Shown: positions 16,160 through 26,095, numbered from the stretch's first letter. The stretch is 58,263 nucleotides of DNA from Deltaproteobacteria bacterium (GCA_021813445.1 JAKAKP010000116.1:1-58263), one strand, 5' to 3'. Made by a program: numbers and translations. The notes: generated by a model from the letters alone, not told the origin.

Positions 16160-17809
16160 TTAATCAGCACCACCCGGGGTGAGGTACAGATTTTTCAGGG
16201 GATGGACCTTGAGGAAGTAGGTGCCCTGGGGGAAAAAGACGGCTTCCAGGAGCATCCCGGAAACTCGTGCATTATCCTGGTCGAACAGGAAATTTCCCAA
16301 AGAAAAGACCCGGCAGGATTTTTTGCTCACCTCCAAGGAACCGGCGCGGTGGGAATGAGAGCCGATAACGACTTCCACGCCCCGGTCCTCCAGGAGCGCG
16401 GCCAACGCCTGCTCCCGGGGCCCGGCTTGAGCCGCATATTCCCGGCCCCAGTGGATCAAGGCGAAGAGGGGTTTGTCTTTCTTGATGCGGGCAAGACCCT
16501 CCAGGTCTTCCTGGGTGAGGCGGGCGGTCCTCTCTTCCCCCTGATTATCCACATCCGTAAATCCCGTTAGATAAAAAGCCCCCAAGTCCAGGACTCCCCG
16601 GTTCTCCAGGCAGCGGATGCCCTGGGCTTCCAGGGACCGGGGCATCTCCCGGTATGCGTCCTCTCCCAGGTCATGGCTGTGATTGTTGGCCAGGCTCACT
16701 GCCCGGACCTTCATTTCCTTTAACAAAGGCAGGGTCAGGGGGCTTTCCATACATAAGGTGTAAGGACCGGGCGCGTCCGGACATCTCTCTTGGAGCACTC
16801 CCTCCAGATTGAGAATCAAGGGCCGGCCCCCGGTAAGGTGCAGCACCTGGCGTTCCAGGGCGGCCCGGTATGCCGGAACCGCCAATTTCCGGGCCACCCA
16901 CCGGCCGCAAAAAAAGTCCCCCCCGAAGAAATAGGACCGGGCCCCCGCTACCGGCAGCGGCTCAGGGCTGTAAAGCTGGACGATATAGCTGGTGGTCTTC
17001 TTTACCGGCTCGGCGGTGTACTCCTGGGAATTGCGGTTGGCGATGACCGTGGGCCCGGCTCCAAAGACCTGCCGCTGCAGCTTTAGTTGCAGGTACTGGC
17101 ACCCCCGGGAATCCAGATGGGCCGGTTCGCTGAGGGTCAAAACCGCCCGGGGGTCGCCGCCGCTTAAGACCCGCAGGGTTTCCTGGTCCCTGGCGCGGGC
17201 CTTTGACTGGGGCAGGTAATGGGAGAAATCCGTGCTTTGCACCAGGAGAGTGCTGCCATCCAAGAGGGGAGCCAGGGTCTTAGCCAGGGCCTCCCAATCC
17301 GCCTGAGAGCTGCGGTGGCGAATGGCAATGGGAAGAATCCGGGCCTGGGGGAAAAAGTGGGCCACGAAAGGCAGGAGGGCCTGGACGCCATGCTCATGAG
17401 AAAAGAGAGAAGACTCGGTGACCAAGGGATTTGCCAGGACGCGGGCCACCGCGGCCCGATCAGTGGCAAGCCTTCCCAAGGCAGTCTCAAAGTCCCGCCG
17501 GGTAACGGCAAAGGGGCTGCGGCTGCGGGAGAAATGGTCGGGACTTAGAATCACGACGCGCCGGTAATGATGCCCTTGGACGCGGGCGAAGCCCACGGCC
17601 ATGAGGTCCGCGGCCAGGAGGTGATGGGGCACGGTGATGCCGTTGATCTTCCGGGGCAAAGGTTGGACCCGGCAGTGAGCGATGGCCGCAAGAAACGGCC
17701 CCGGGTCCGGGAAAAGAGGCGGAAAGGCCCCTTTCCCCGGAGGCCGGTCAGGGCCGGAACAAGAAGCCGCCAGGCACAGGATCAGGAAGATAACCGCGAG
17801 GGGCCGCAT
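16160..17809 (-). CDS. Exported Memo-like / CapA-like fusion lipoprotein
   Basis: A 549-residue protein with a lipoprotein signal peptide (LCLAASC, Cys17). Residues ~45-285 resemble the Memo family (AmmeMemoRadiSam protein B): VPHHLLAADLM, ILSPDHFSR, SHEHGVQALLPFV, VQSTDFSHYLP. Residues ~290-545 form a CapA-type metallophosphoesterase domain: FFGGDFFCGR, LILNLEGVL, SLANNHSHDLGED, HWGREYAAQ, VIGSHSHRAG, FSLGNFLFDQ. Both domains keep their His/Asp metal-site motifs. The ATG directly abuts the stop of the DUF3160 gene, so the two are surely co-transcribed. CapA-like proteins act in poly-glutamate or envelope polymer metabolism; the fused function is unknown. Confidence 0.85.
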   Translation of the reverse strand: MRPLAVIFLILCLAASCSGPDRPPGKGAFPPLFPDPGPFLAAIAHCRVQPLPRKINGITVPHHLLAADLMAVGFARVQGHHYRRVVILSPDHFSRSRSPFAVTRRDFETALGRLATDRAAVARVLANPLVTESSLFSHEHGVQALLPFVAHFFPQARILPIAIRHRSSQADWEALAKTLAPLLDGSTLLVQSTDFSHYLPQSKARARDQETLRVLSGGDPRAVLTLSEPAHLDSRGCQYLQLKLQRQVFGAGPTVIANRNSQEYTAEPVKKTTSYIVQLYSPEPLPVAGARSYFFGGDFFCGRWVARKLAVPAYRAALERQVLHLTGGRPLILNLEGVLQERCPDAPGPYTLCMESPLTLPLLKEMKVRAVSLANNHSHDLGEDAYREMPRSLEAQGIRCLENRGVLDLGAFYLTGFTDVDNQGEERTARLTQEDLEGLARIKKDKPLFALIHWGREYAAQAGPREQALAALLEDRGVEVVIGSHSHRAGSLEVSKKSCRVFSLGNFLFDQDNARVSGMLLEAVFFPQGTYFLKVHPLKNLYLTPGGAD

Positions 17810-20209
17810 TTATTTGATCAGCAAACTCCGATACCAGAAGTTCTTCTCCGGCACGGGGCCCTGGCCTTCGTAGACCCGGCTCTGCCAGGCCGCGTCGGTG
17901 TAGCGGGTCGTCAGCGGCCCGGCCAACTCGTAATGGTTGAAGGCCACCCCCACGGCCAGGCGCACCGTATTCTCGTTACCCACCAGGACCAGCATAATCT
18001 GGGGCTCGCCGGTGGCTTCATATTGAATCTGCCCCTGGGCCACATCGGTGTGCACATCCGCGATGAGCCCGGAGCGCATGTCCTTCTCTTCTATAATCTG
18101 CGACACTTCCAAGGGAGCGGCCATATACATGAGGGGCTCGAGGCGCAGTTTTTCATAGTCATCTTCCGTGAGGGGCACCCCTTGGAGCTCTTTAGCGGCC
18201 AGGGAGGCATAAAACGCGACATCCCGCTGGAACCGGCTCAGATGGCCATACCTCTCCTGTTCCCTCTTAAGAATCCCATACTTGGCATAGCCGCTGCGGA
18301 TGCTATCCACCAGGCGGGCCAGGGTGTTCCAGAAGGCCGGATTGGGCTCCACAAAGCCCTTGGGCACCGGGGGCGGGGTGCCTTCATCCCCGCCGCCCCC
18401 CCGTTCCGCGTAATTCTGCTTGGCGTAAAGGAGGGTGTCATGCTTGAGCTCGGTATAGGAGCCCAGGAAGGTTTCCAGCTGCTTCACCGGAAAGAGCTGG
18501 TCCTGCATATAAAAGGGATAGCCGGGGCCGTAGACGGCAGTCAGGGTGCCGAGCAGCTTCAGCCAGGCAGCGCTCAAGGAACTGAACCATTCCGGGTCCT
18601 TAACTTTCCCCAGGTCCGCGGCCACCTCCTGCACCCGGCCGTTGAACCGGGCCGTCTCTTCTGGAGAGAAGGGAGGAGCCAGGTGATTCAGGTACTGGTC
18701 TGCAAATTCCAGGGCCTTCTTATCCCCCAGGGCCGCCGGGACAAAGAGGGCCGAAGGCATGGAGGGCAGGCGCAGCGGCGTTTGCTCCTGCCCCGCGGTC
18801 AGGCGGCTCAAGATCCAGGCGTCGAAGGCAAAGCGCTGCCCGAAGATGCGGAAACCCTTGGACGCCTCCAGGAGCTGCTCCTTGGTGGAGGTGAAGACGC
18901 GGGGATGAATGATTACCTCTGAGAGAACCTTCGGTCCCCGCAGTTCTCCCAAATGTTGGCTGATTTTGGTCAGGGTCGCGGGGTTCAGGGCCTCGCCGGC
19001 CGCAAGCTTTTCAGTGCCCAGGACCTTGACCAGAAAATTGCGCCATTCCGGGTAGCCGATATCATCGGGCTGGCCCGCGAAAAAGCCGGTAACCTCCATG
19101 ATCCGCTGCCAGTCTTGCACCAAGGGTTTGCCATCGGTTCCGGGGCTGGCCATGATGACGGTGAGCAGCAGGGCGTCGCTGATTCCCTCCTCTTTCCCCA
19201 GGAGATAGGCATTTCTCCCCAGATAGATCATGGCCCGGAAATAGCTGCGGAGGGCCGAACTCTTGACGTAATGGCTCCGGGGGGTGAACTGGGTGAAATC
19301 GCATTTAACCGCCCCGTCTTTGGCGTACTGCCCGTAGAGGGGGGAGGGCATCACCTCCCGGGCCTCGTAAATAAGCCGCAGTTCCGCGGCCATGCGCGCG
19401 AATAGAGGCGGAGAGACCTTATCCTTGAATTTATCCAAAATCTTCAAGGCGTTGGCCAGGGTGTCCCCCTCATCCGTCAGGGGCACCGGGGGTGGCCGCA
19501 ACGCGATTTCCCGCAGTTGTTCGGGAGTGGGATAGTGGGCGTTCTCCAGGATGACCAGGGGCACCGTGAGTTGGGCGGCGATGAGCTCAAGATGCTCCGC
19601 CAGCTTGCCGGTGGCCCCGGACTTATACTCCAGGGCTTGGGCCTGCAGCCGGGCCAGCAGACCCCGGAGCTTGGCGGCCAACTCCCGCTTTTCCAGATAT
19701 TCCAGGGAATTTTCCAAATACTTGTGCAGGGCGTGCAACATCAAATCCGGATTGACGAAGCGGCAGTTCTCCGGCTGGCGCTGCATGGGGTCGAAATTGC
19801 CGGACACCAGGTCGAAGAGCCCCAGCATCTCATCAAAAGGATCATCCGATTCCCCGCAGATATCCACCTTGCCCTGGAAACGGGTGGCACTTTTAGGAAT
19901 GAGCAGGAAGCGGTGGGCGTTCAAAAACTTTACCTGGTCCGGAGAGAGCTGCGCCCCCAACAGGGTCATGACCTGCTGATAGTTGATGGCCCGGTCCACC
20001 GGGGCCGCCTGGTCCTTGAAGGCGGGAGCGGGGGCCGTGGGCGCCGCGGGCGGCAGGGCGCCGAAGGACTGGACTTCCACGGCCGGCAGGGACACGGTAG
20101 GCCCTGGGGGCGGCGGCGCGGGCTTTTCGCAGCCGCACATGATGCTAATCACCAAGACCAGGAAAAGCGGGATGAGCTTGCAGAGAATTGACTTCTTTGG
20201 CTGTAGCAC
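17810..20209 (-). CDS. DUF3160 family exported protein
   Basis: A 799-residue protein. An N-terminal hydrophobic export segment ends in MCGCEKP and is probably lipid-anchored, though the lipobox is imperfect. A Pro/Ala-rich linker (to about residue 65) precedes the DUF3160 region. Recognised family-type segments include FVNPDLMLHALHKYLE near residue 155, a long helical middle, and YFRAMIYLGRNAYLL near 328. The late segment ADVHTDVAQGQ...EATGEPQIMLVLVGNE near 725 is typical of the family. The start is a GTG with GGGGAT about 8 bp before it. Second in a run of exported proteins on this strand. The biochemical role is unknown. Confidence 0.85.
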   Translation of the reverse strand: MLQPKKSILCKLIPLFLVLVISIMCGCEKPAPPPPGPTVSLPAVEVQSFGALPPAAPTAPAPAFKDQAAPVDRAINYQQVMTLLGAQLSPDQVKFLNAHRFLLIPKSATRFQGKVDICGESDDPFDEMLGLFDLVSGNFDPMQRQPENCRFVNPDLMLHALHKYLENSLEYLEKRELAAKLRGLLARLQAQALEYKSGATGKLAEHLELIAAQLTVPLVILENAHYPTPEQLREIALRPPPVPLTDEGDTLANALKILDKFKDKVSPPLFARMAAELRLIYEAREVMPSPLYGQYAKDGAVKCDFTQFTPRSHYVKSSALRSYFRAMIYLGRNAYLLGKEEGISDALLLTVIMASPGTDGKPLVQDWQRIMEVTGFFAGQPDDIGYPEWRNFLVKVLGTEKLAAGEALNPATLTKISQHLGELRGPKVLSEVIIHPRVFTSTKEQLLEASKGFRIFGQRFAFDAWILSRLTAGQEQTPLRLPSMPSALFVPAALGDKKALEFADQYLNHLAPPFSPEETARFNGRVQEVAADLGKVKDPEWFSSLSAAWLKLLGTLTAVYGPGYPFYMQDQLFPVKQLETFLGSYTELKHDTLLYAKQNYAERGGGGDEGTPPPVPKGFVEPNPAFWNTLARLVDSIRSGYAKYGILKREQERYGHLSRFQRDVAFYASLAAKELQGVPLTEDDYEKLRLEPLMYMAAPLEVSQIIEEKDMRSGLIADVHTDVAQGQIQYEATGEPQIMLVLVGNENTVRLAVGVAFNHYELAGPLTTRYTDAAWQSRVYEGQGPVPEKNFWYRSLLIK

Positions 20210-20221
20210 CTGATCCCCTCT

Positions 20222-20845
20222 CTATTTCAAGACTTTCTTCTGTCGATTCAGATCATAGAGCGGCGCAAATTTGAGGTCATGGCGCAAGACTTCCTGGGGG
20301 GATTTGTCGATAACTTTCCCGTCTTCCAGGATGAAAGACAGTTCGGTGCCGGCCCCGAAACCTTCCTGGCGCGCCTGCTCCAGTTTGGCTTTGACCGGGG
20401 CATACTGCGCCTCGGTCGCGCTTTTGTAAAAGAAACGGCGGAAGTCGCTCCATTGCCCGGGAGGAACGCCGCTCTGGTCTGCGAAGACATAATATACGAC
20501 TCGATCCGGGCAGTCCTCCTCCAGATAGACGAAATACTCCCGTTGGCCGGGCTTTTCTCCATAGGTGTAACGGTCTTGGGCGCCGCCCTCGACGAGCCAG
20601 GCGGTGGGGCATTTGCGGGAGGCGGCAAAGGCCTTGACGGTACCGAAGATAAACCGCGGGTCCATCTCGCTGGTGACAAAATTGCAGGCCAGGAATTTTG
20701 CCGGAGGCGTAAAAACGATCAGGCCCTGTTGTTGCCGCAAAGCCGCAGCTTTCCGACTTTCCGCCCCACCCGGCGCCCCCTGGATTACCAGAACCAGGAG
20801 TCCCAGGAAAAAAAGAAATAAATGCCTGATCACTGACGCGGCCAT
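20222..20845 (-). CDS. Exported protein of unknown function
   Basis: A 207-residue protein with a cleavable signal peptide (hydrophobic residues ~8-22, then GAPGGAES). The mature part is soluble and mixed alpha/beta, with two Cys in the middle (KCPTAW and EEDCPDRV) that could form a disulfide. I recognise no family. The start ATG lies one base upstream of the stop of the gene at 20847-21238, and DUF3160 begins 12 bp downstream, so it belongs to the same transcription unit. The hydrophobic C-terminus is absent, so a periplasmic location is most likely. Confidence 0.75.
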   Translation of the reverse strand: MAASVIRHLFLFFLGLLVLVIQGAPGGAESRKAAALRQQQGLIVFTPPAKFLACNFVTSEMDPRFIFGTVKAFAASRKCPTAWLVEGGAQDRYTYGEKPGQREYFVYLEEDCPDRVVYYVFADQSGVPPGQWSDFRRFFYKSATEAQYAPVKAKLEQARQEGFGAGTELSFILEDGKVIDKSPQEVLRHDLKFAPLYDLNRQKKVLK

Positions 20846-20846
20846 G

Positions 20847-21238
20847 TCACTTCTTTTTATAGATGCCCGCCAATGGCAGAGGCCCCAGGCGGTCGCGGCA
20901 TTTGGGGGCCTTGACCACGGCCTGGTTGCCCTGAAAGGTGATGGTCAGGGGACACTCTTTATCCCTGTCTACATAGGTAGCCGTGTTTCCCTTCAGGTCG
21001 GCCACGCCCGACATGCCCCCCAGCGGCCCTCCGCCTCGATTTCGACACTAATTTTAAACAGTACCGCGCCGGGTTGCTGCCACTTGGAGACCGTTAACTG
21101 ACGGAGTCCTGCTTTATCCCGGAACTCATAGTCTCCGTAAATTCCGGCCGCAGATGCATAACCCAGGCCCAGGAGCCAAAGCGCCAGACCAACGATTATC
21201 AGCCCTTGCCGTCTTAAAATCACCGGGGGATCCTCCAT
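20847..21238 (-). pseudogene. Small exported protein, frameshifted at a G6 run
   Basis: The frame from the ATG at 21238 encodes a signal peptide (VGLALWLLGLGYASAA) and about 50 mature residues. It then reaches a premature stop past a six-G run (plus-strand C6 at 21016-21021). Adding one G restores an open frame of ~130 residues ending at 20847. The restored C-terminal part (MSGVADLKGNTATYVDRDKE, then CPLTITFQ and KAPKCRDRLGPLPLAGIYKK) is plausible coding sequence with two Cys, and it abuts the next gene. This indicates either a recent inactivating deletion or a homopolymer read error. The family is not recognised; it is first in the exported-protein operon. Confidence 0.7.
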
Positions 21239-21470
21239 TTCCTGTTAACTTAGGTAATACTCTTATCCCGGGCAGAATCAGCGATTTAAGCTCCCTTAGG
21301 CCATGTCCTCCAGATGAGGCATAATAGCATGAAAAAGCCCGGAAAAGTTAACAGACATCATACTACGGCTTCTTTCACCCAATCTGTACCCCTTTGATTT
21401 TCCTTGCTTTTCTTGGCAGCAATTTATATGTTTAAACAAGAGCTTTCACACGCCTGAGAGAACAGCTTCC

Positions 21471-23924
21471 ATGAAGCTTCGCTCCATTTTATTAATACTC
21501 TCCCTGTTATCTTTTCTATCCGCGTCTGCCGGCGGCTACCTCTACTATGCCTCCCTCAAGGAAGGTGCGGTGCATGAGGCCGAGCGGCAATCGCTGAACC
21601 GCCTGGTGGCCATCAAGAAAAACCTCTCCACCTCCCTGGCCGAAAACGTCAAACCCACGAGAGTCTTGGCCGGGATGAAGGAAATCCGGGAGGCCCTGGT
21701 CCGGCCCGGCCCCGGGTCTCTGGCCCGGGCCAACGCCATGCTGGACTATTTTCAAAAGACCCTGAACGCGGAAGTCTGCTACCTGATAGATCGCCGGGGC
21801 AATACCCTGGCCTCCAGCAACCGCCACGCCCCGGACAGCTTTGTGGGCATTAACTTTGCTTTCCGGCCTTATTTCCAACGGGCCATGGCCGGGGATCCCT
21901 CCTCTTACCTGGCCCTGGGCACCACCTCCAAGAAACGGGGGGCCTACTACGGCCAGCCGGTGTATGGCCCAGGAAAAACGCCGGTGGGCCTGGTGGTCAT
22001 CAAGGCCTCCATCGAACATATCGAAGAAGAGTTGGGTGCGGATCGTGACGAAATTGTCCTGGTGACCGATCCCGCGGGCATTATCTTCATCTCCAGCCGC
22101 AAGGGTTGGCTGAACCGGACGATGCAGCCGCTTTCCCCGGAACAAACCGCTAATATCGCCCGGTCGGTCCAGTTTGGGGCTGGCCCCTGGCCCTGGACAG
22201 GGCTGACTTTAAAGGAGCCCCAGACCGCGGTGGATGCCACCGGTGAAGAGTATCTGTTGCACCGTTTGGAAATGGAAAGATATCCGGGCTGGCACGTCAT
22301 TTACCTCCGCAGTCTCAAGGCCATCGCCAAAACCGTGTCCGACCCCTTCAGGCGCACCGCCGGCCCTATCATCCTTCTTTCGCTCCTGCTCATCGGCTTG
22401 GCCGTGGGCCTCCTCTACCGCAAGGCCAGCCGGGAGCTCACCCGGCGCCGGGAGGCGGAGGTGGCCTTGCGCAAAAGCGAAGAGCGCTACCGTTTCCTCT
22501 ATAACAATACCCCGGCGATGCTGCATTCGGTGGACCCGGCCGGCATCCTCCTGAGCGTCTGCGACTACTGGTGCGAGGTGTCGGGATATTCCCGGGAGGA
22601 AGTCATCGGCCGGAATATCCTGGAGTTTCACACCGACGCGTCCCGGCGCTATGCCGAAGAAACGGTTTTTCCCCAATTCCGGGAAAACGGCTTCGTTAAA
22701 GATGTCCCCTACCAGTTCGTGAAAAAGAATGGAGAGATCATCGACATCCTGCTCTGCGCCTTTGGGGAGCGGGACGACCAAGGAAACCTGGCCAGATCTC
22801 TTTCCGTTTCCATCGATGTCACCGAACGGCTGCGGGCGGAAAAGGCCCTGAAGCTGGCCCAGGAGGAGTTGAGCCGCTACTCCCAGGACCTGGAGCGGCA
22901 GATCCGCAATCGCACCCGGGAAATCGCCAGCATCCTAAAATATACCCCCGCGGTCATTTATATTAAGGATAAAGAAGGCCGCTACACTCTGATCAACCCC
23001 CGCTTCGAAAAATTGTTCGGCCTAAGCCAGGAGGAAGTGCGTGACAAGACCGACTACGACATTTTCCCCCGGGAAACCGCGGACCAGCTCCGGGCCCACG
23101 ACCTCCAGATCCTGGCCACCCAGGTCTGCCAGCAGGTGGAGGAACAGATGCCCCAGGCCGACGGGCTGCATACTTATCTCTCGGTAAAGTTCCCCATTTA
23201 CGACGATTCCCGGGCCATCAGCGGCCTGTGCAGCATTGCCACGGACATCACCGAAGTGAAAAAGGCCCAGGACCAGTTACGGAGGCTCTCCGGGTCCATT
23301 ATCGCCGGCCAGGAAAAGGAGCGCACCGCCATCGCCCGGGAGCTCCACGATGAGTTGGGGCAGATGCTCACCGCCTTGCGCCTGGACTGCGTCTGGCTGG
23401 CGGAACGCCTCAAAGGTACGGATGGTACGGCCAAAGAGAGGGCCGCGGGCATGTGTGGCCTGATCGACAAAGGGATCCAGGAAGTGCGGGAGATGGCGGT
23501 GCGGCTGCGCCCCGGGGTCCTGGACCGGCTGGGGCTGGTGGACGCCCTGGAATGGTACACCGCGGATTTCGAGCGGCGCACCGGCATCACCTGCTTCTTT
23601 GAGCGCGACGGCGTGCCCGCCATTCAGGACAATGTAGCTACCGCGGCTTACCGCATCGCCCAGGAAGCCCTGACCAACGTGGCCCGCCATACCAACGCCA
23701 ACCTGGTGAACGTCACCCTCCAGGCAACAGAAGGCCTGCTTACCCTCACCGTCACCGACAACGGCCAGGGCTTCGACGCCACCAAGCTCACCGCGGAGGA
23801 AGGACTGGGCATCGCCGGCATGAAGGAGCGGGCCGGCCTGGTGGGAGGCAAGCTGGAGGTCCAGTCCCAGGCGAGAAAAGGGACCAGCGTCTACCTTAAG
23901 GTACCCCTTGAGGAACGTTCATGA
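21471..23924 (+). CDS. Membrane sensor histidine kinase (Cache-PAS-PAS-HisKA_3)
   Basis: An 817-residue NarX/DegS-type kinase. TM1 (about residues 5-26) and TM2 (about 297-316) bracket a ~270-residue periplasmic Cache-like sensor. Two PAS domains follow (about 335-460 and 485-605), joined by a coiled coil (ALKLAQEELSRYSQDLERQI). Residues ~610-680 are HisKA_3 with the phospho-acceptor His626 in ARELHDELGQ. The ATPase domain follows, with DNGQGFD and GLGIAGMKERAGLVGG. Its stop overlaps the start of the regulator gene (ATGA), so the two form a cognate pair. The ligand is unknown; the double PAS suggests an additional cytoplasmic redox or small-molecule input. Confidence 0.95.
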   Translation: MKLRSILLILSLLSFLSASAGGYLYYASLKEGAVHEAERQSLNRLVAIKKNLSTSLAENVKPTRVLAGMKEIREALVRPGPGSLARANAMLDYFQKTLNAEVCYLIDRRGNTLASSNRHAPDSFVGINFAFRPYFQRAMAGDPSSYLALGTTSKKRGAYYGQPVYGPGKTPVGLVVIKASIEHIEEELGADRDEIVLVTDPAGIIFISSRKGWLNRTMQPLSPEQTANIARSVQFGAGPWPWTGLTLKEPQTAVDATGEEYLLHRLEMERYPGWHVIYLRSLKAIAKTVSDPFRRTAGPIILLSLLLIGLAVGLLYRKASRELTRRREAEVALRKSEERYRFLYNNTPAMLHSVDPAGILLSVCDYWCEVSGYSREEVIGRNILEFHTDASRRYAEETVFPQFRENGFVKDVPYQFVKKNGEIIDILLCAFGERDDQGNLARSLSVSIDVTERLRAEKALKLAQEELSRYSQDLERQIRNRTREIASILKYTPAVIYIKDKEGRYTLINPRFEKLFGLSQEEVRDKTDYDIFPRETADQLRAHDLQILATQVCQQVEEQMPQADGLHTYLSVKFPIYDDSRAISGLCSIATDITEVKKAQDQLRRLSGSIIAGQEKERTAIARELHDELGQMLTALRLDCVWLAERLKGTDGTAKERAAGMCGLIDKGIQEVREMAVRLRPGVLDRLGLVDALEWYTADFERRTGITCFFERDGVPAIQDNVATAAYRIAQEALTNVARHTNANLVNVTLQATEGLLTLTVTDNGQGFDATKLTAEEGLGIAGMKERAGLVGGKLEVQSQARKGTSVYLKVPLEERS

Positions 23925-24559
23925 TTAAAGTCCTTTTGGCAGACGACCACGGCATTGTCCGGGCGGGGCTCCGGCGCCTGGTGGAGGAGAGCGGCGACAT
24001 CGCGGTGCTGGCCGAGGCCGCGGACGGCCGGGAGGCCATCCGCCTGGCCCGGGAACAGGAACTGGACGTGGCCGTCATTGACCTCACCATGCCGGGCCTG
24101 GACGGGCTGGAGGTAATCAGCCAGCTCAAGCTCTATTGCCCCAAGCTCCCCATCCTGGTCCTCACCATGCAGGAAGAGGGCCAGTTCGTGGTCCGGGCCC
24201 TGGGCGCCGGGGCCAAAGGCTATATCACCAAGCAATCAGCCCCGGAGCAACTGGTCAGCGCCATCCGCAAAGTCTACGGCGGCGGCACGTATCTTTCCGA
24301 AACCGCGGCCGAAGCCCTGGCCCTCCATGCCACCCGGGAAAGCCCGGGCCGGTCGCTGTTGAGTTCGCTGTCCAACCGGGAAATCGAGGTGCTGCGGCGC
24401 CTGGCCTCGGGCCAGACCAACCGGGAGATCGCCGACGCCTTCGGTATCAGCGTCAAGACCGTGGACGCCTACCGCCAACGCCTTTTGAAGAAACTGAACC
24501 TGCGCAACAATGCCGAACTGACCCGCTTCGCCATCCAGAACCGGCTGGTGCAGCCTTAA
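23921..24559 (+). CDS. NarL/LuxR-family response regulator
   Basis: A 212-residue regulator. The receiver domain has DDH at residues 8-10, phospho-acceptor Asp54 in VAVIDLTMPG, and Lys in GYITKQS. A LuxR-type HTH occupies the last ~65 residues (LSNREIEVLRRLASGQTNREIADAFGISVKTVDAYRQRLLKKL). It overlaps the kinase by 4 bp and is almost certainly phosphorylated by it. The liv transport genes follow 190 bp downstream on the same strand and could be targets, though no operator is recognised. There is no clear terminator after it. Confidence 0.95.
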   Translation: MIKVLLADDHGIVRAGLRRLVEESGDIAVLAEAADGREAIRLAREQELDVAVIDLTMPGLDGLEVISQLKLYCPKLPILVLTMQEEGQFVVRALGAGAKGYITKQSAPEQLVSAIRKVYGGGTYLSETAAEALALHATRESPGRSLLSSLSNREIEVLRRLASGQTNREIADAFGISVKTVDAYRQRLLKKLNLRNNAELTRFAIQNRLVQP

Positions 24560-24749
24560 TACCCTGCCGGATCTTCTCCAAATACAGAAATTTTCTTATA
24601 CCAAAAGCCGAAATCCTCTAATTTTCAGGGCGGCTCCTCCCAGGTAAATAGAAGCCATAGGGGATCGACCTCCTTTTTGGGTCTTTCCCCCTGTGCCCTT
24701 TTTCGATAGCCACTGGGCTTGAAGTTAACCCTGAAGAAATGGAGGAGCT

Positions 24750-26060
24750 ATGCAACAAGGGTGGAAAGGCGTTTTTCTCATGGTGGCCGGTTTAGTGCTG
24801 TCGGTTCTCATTCTGCCGCTGGCGGCCTGGAGTAAGCAAGAGCCTCCGGCACAGCCGGCTGCGGTCCCCCAGGCCGCGGCCAGCAAGACGATAACCATCG
24901 GCTTCACCGCCTCCCAAACCGGGAAGCTCAACGTGGAGGCCATTCGCCAGATCAACGGCCTGAACCTCTGGATCGAGCAGGTGAACAAGGCGGGAGGCAT
25001 CAAGCTGCCAGACGGCACCACGCTGAAAGTGGCGGCCAAGTTCTATGATGATGAAAGCAACAAGGACCGGGTGCAGGAACTATATACTCGCCTCATCAAC
25101 AATGATAAGGCCGACTTCCTGATCAGCCCTTACAGCAGCGGCCTGGCGGATGCCGCGGCCGTGGTGGCCCAGCAGAATAAGCGGATCATGATCACTGCCG
25201 GGGCTTCCTCGGACTCTACCCATTACAAGGGTTTTTCCCTGGTTTACATGACCTATACGCCCGCTTCCCGGTATCTGACGGGCGCAGTGGACCTATTGGG
25301 CAAACTGGCCCCGGATGCCAAAAAAATCGCCATTATTCATGAGAAAGATAAGTTTTCCACCGACTCGGTGAACGGCTTGCGGAAGTATGCCGAAGGCAAG
25401 GGCTACAAAATCGCCATGTTTGAGGGCTACGACAGCGGCACCACCGATTTCGCCCCCTTCATCAACAAGATTCCCCAGGGGGTGGACGCGGTCATGGGCG
25501 GCGGCCATTTTGCGGATACCACCACCTTAACCCGCCAGCTATACGAGAAAAAGGTCAAGACCAAGATGATCGCCCTGCTGGTGGCGCCGCCGGAACCCAA
25601 GTTCGCGGAACTGGGCGACGCCTGCATCGGTGTCATCGGCTCCAGCCAGTGGGAACCGGTGGCCAAGTACAGCCCCGAAGCCGCCAAAGCCCAGGGGGTG
25701 GAATGGTTCGGGCCCACCGTGGCCGAGTTTGTCAAAGAATATCAGGCCAAGTATGGCAAAGAAGAGCCTTCCTACCATAGCGCCGGCGGTTATGCTGCGG
25801 GTCTGATCCTGCAAAAGGCCATCATGAAGGCCGGGTCCACCGACACGGAGAAAGTCAAGGCGGCCCTGGACGGTGAAGACATGTATACGTTTTACGGGCA
25901 CATCAAGTTCGACACCACCCCCAAGGCCCACGGCCTGCAGCTGGGCCACGAGATGATCGTCATCCAGTGGCAGAAGGACGCCCAGGGCAAACCCCATAAA
26001 GTGGCGGTCTATCCGCCGGCCGCGGCCATCGGCAAGGCCATGGTCTGTCCGGAGCGCTAA
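24750..26060 (+). CDS. livK: LIV-type ABC transporter substrate-binding protein
   Basis: A 436-residue periplasmic binding protein of the branched-chain amino-acid type (type 1 fold, Peripla_BP_6). A signal peptide (about residues 8-28, FLMVAGLVLSVLILPLAAW) precedes the mature start. The family opening ITIGFTASQTGKLN and INGLNLWIEQVNKAGGI is visible, then KFYDDESNKDRVQELYTRLI and DFLISPYSSGLADAAA. A GGAGG ribosome-binding site is present. It is first of livKHMGF. The true ligand may be branched-chain amino acids, amides, or another small organic compound; the fold does not decide. A stable hairpin after the gene may make livK mRNA more abundant than the permease mRNA. Confidence 0.92.
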   Translation: MQQGWKGVFLMVAGLVLSVLILPLAAWSKQEPPAQPAAVPQAAASKTITIGFTASQTGKLNVEAIRQINGLNLWIEQVNKAGGIKLPDGTTLKVAAKFYDDESNKDRVQELYTRLINNDKADFLISPYSSGLADAAAVVAQQNKRIMITAGASSDSTHYKGFSLVYMTYTPASRYLTGAVDLLGKLAPDAKKIAIIHEKDKFSTDSVNGLRKYAEGKGYKIAMFEGYDSGTTDFAPFINKIPQGVDAVMGGGHFADTTTLTRQLYEKKVKTKMIALLVAPPEPKFAELGDACIGVIGSSQWEPVAKYSPEAAKAQGVEWFGPTVAEFVKEYQAKYGKEEPSYHSAGGYAAGLILQKAIMKAGSTDTEKVKAALDGEDMYTFYGHIKFDTTPKAHGLQLGHEMIVIQWQKDAQGKPHKVAVYPPAAAIGKAMVCPER

Positions 26061-26071
26061 GAAACTGACGT

Positions 26072-26095
26072 AGGGGCACAGCTCGCTGTGCCCCT
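26072..26095 (+). repeat. Hairpin between livK and livH
   Basis: AGGGGCACAG-CTCG-CTGTGCCCCT has perfect 10-bp arms, 12 bp past the livK stop, with no T-run. It is a REP-like mRNA stabiliser or partial stop that could raise binding-protein expression over that of the permease. Confidence 0.7.
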
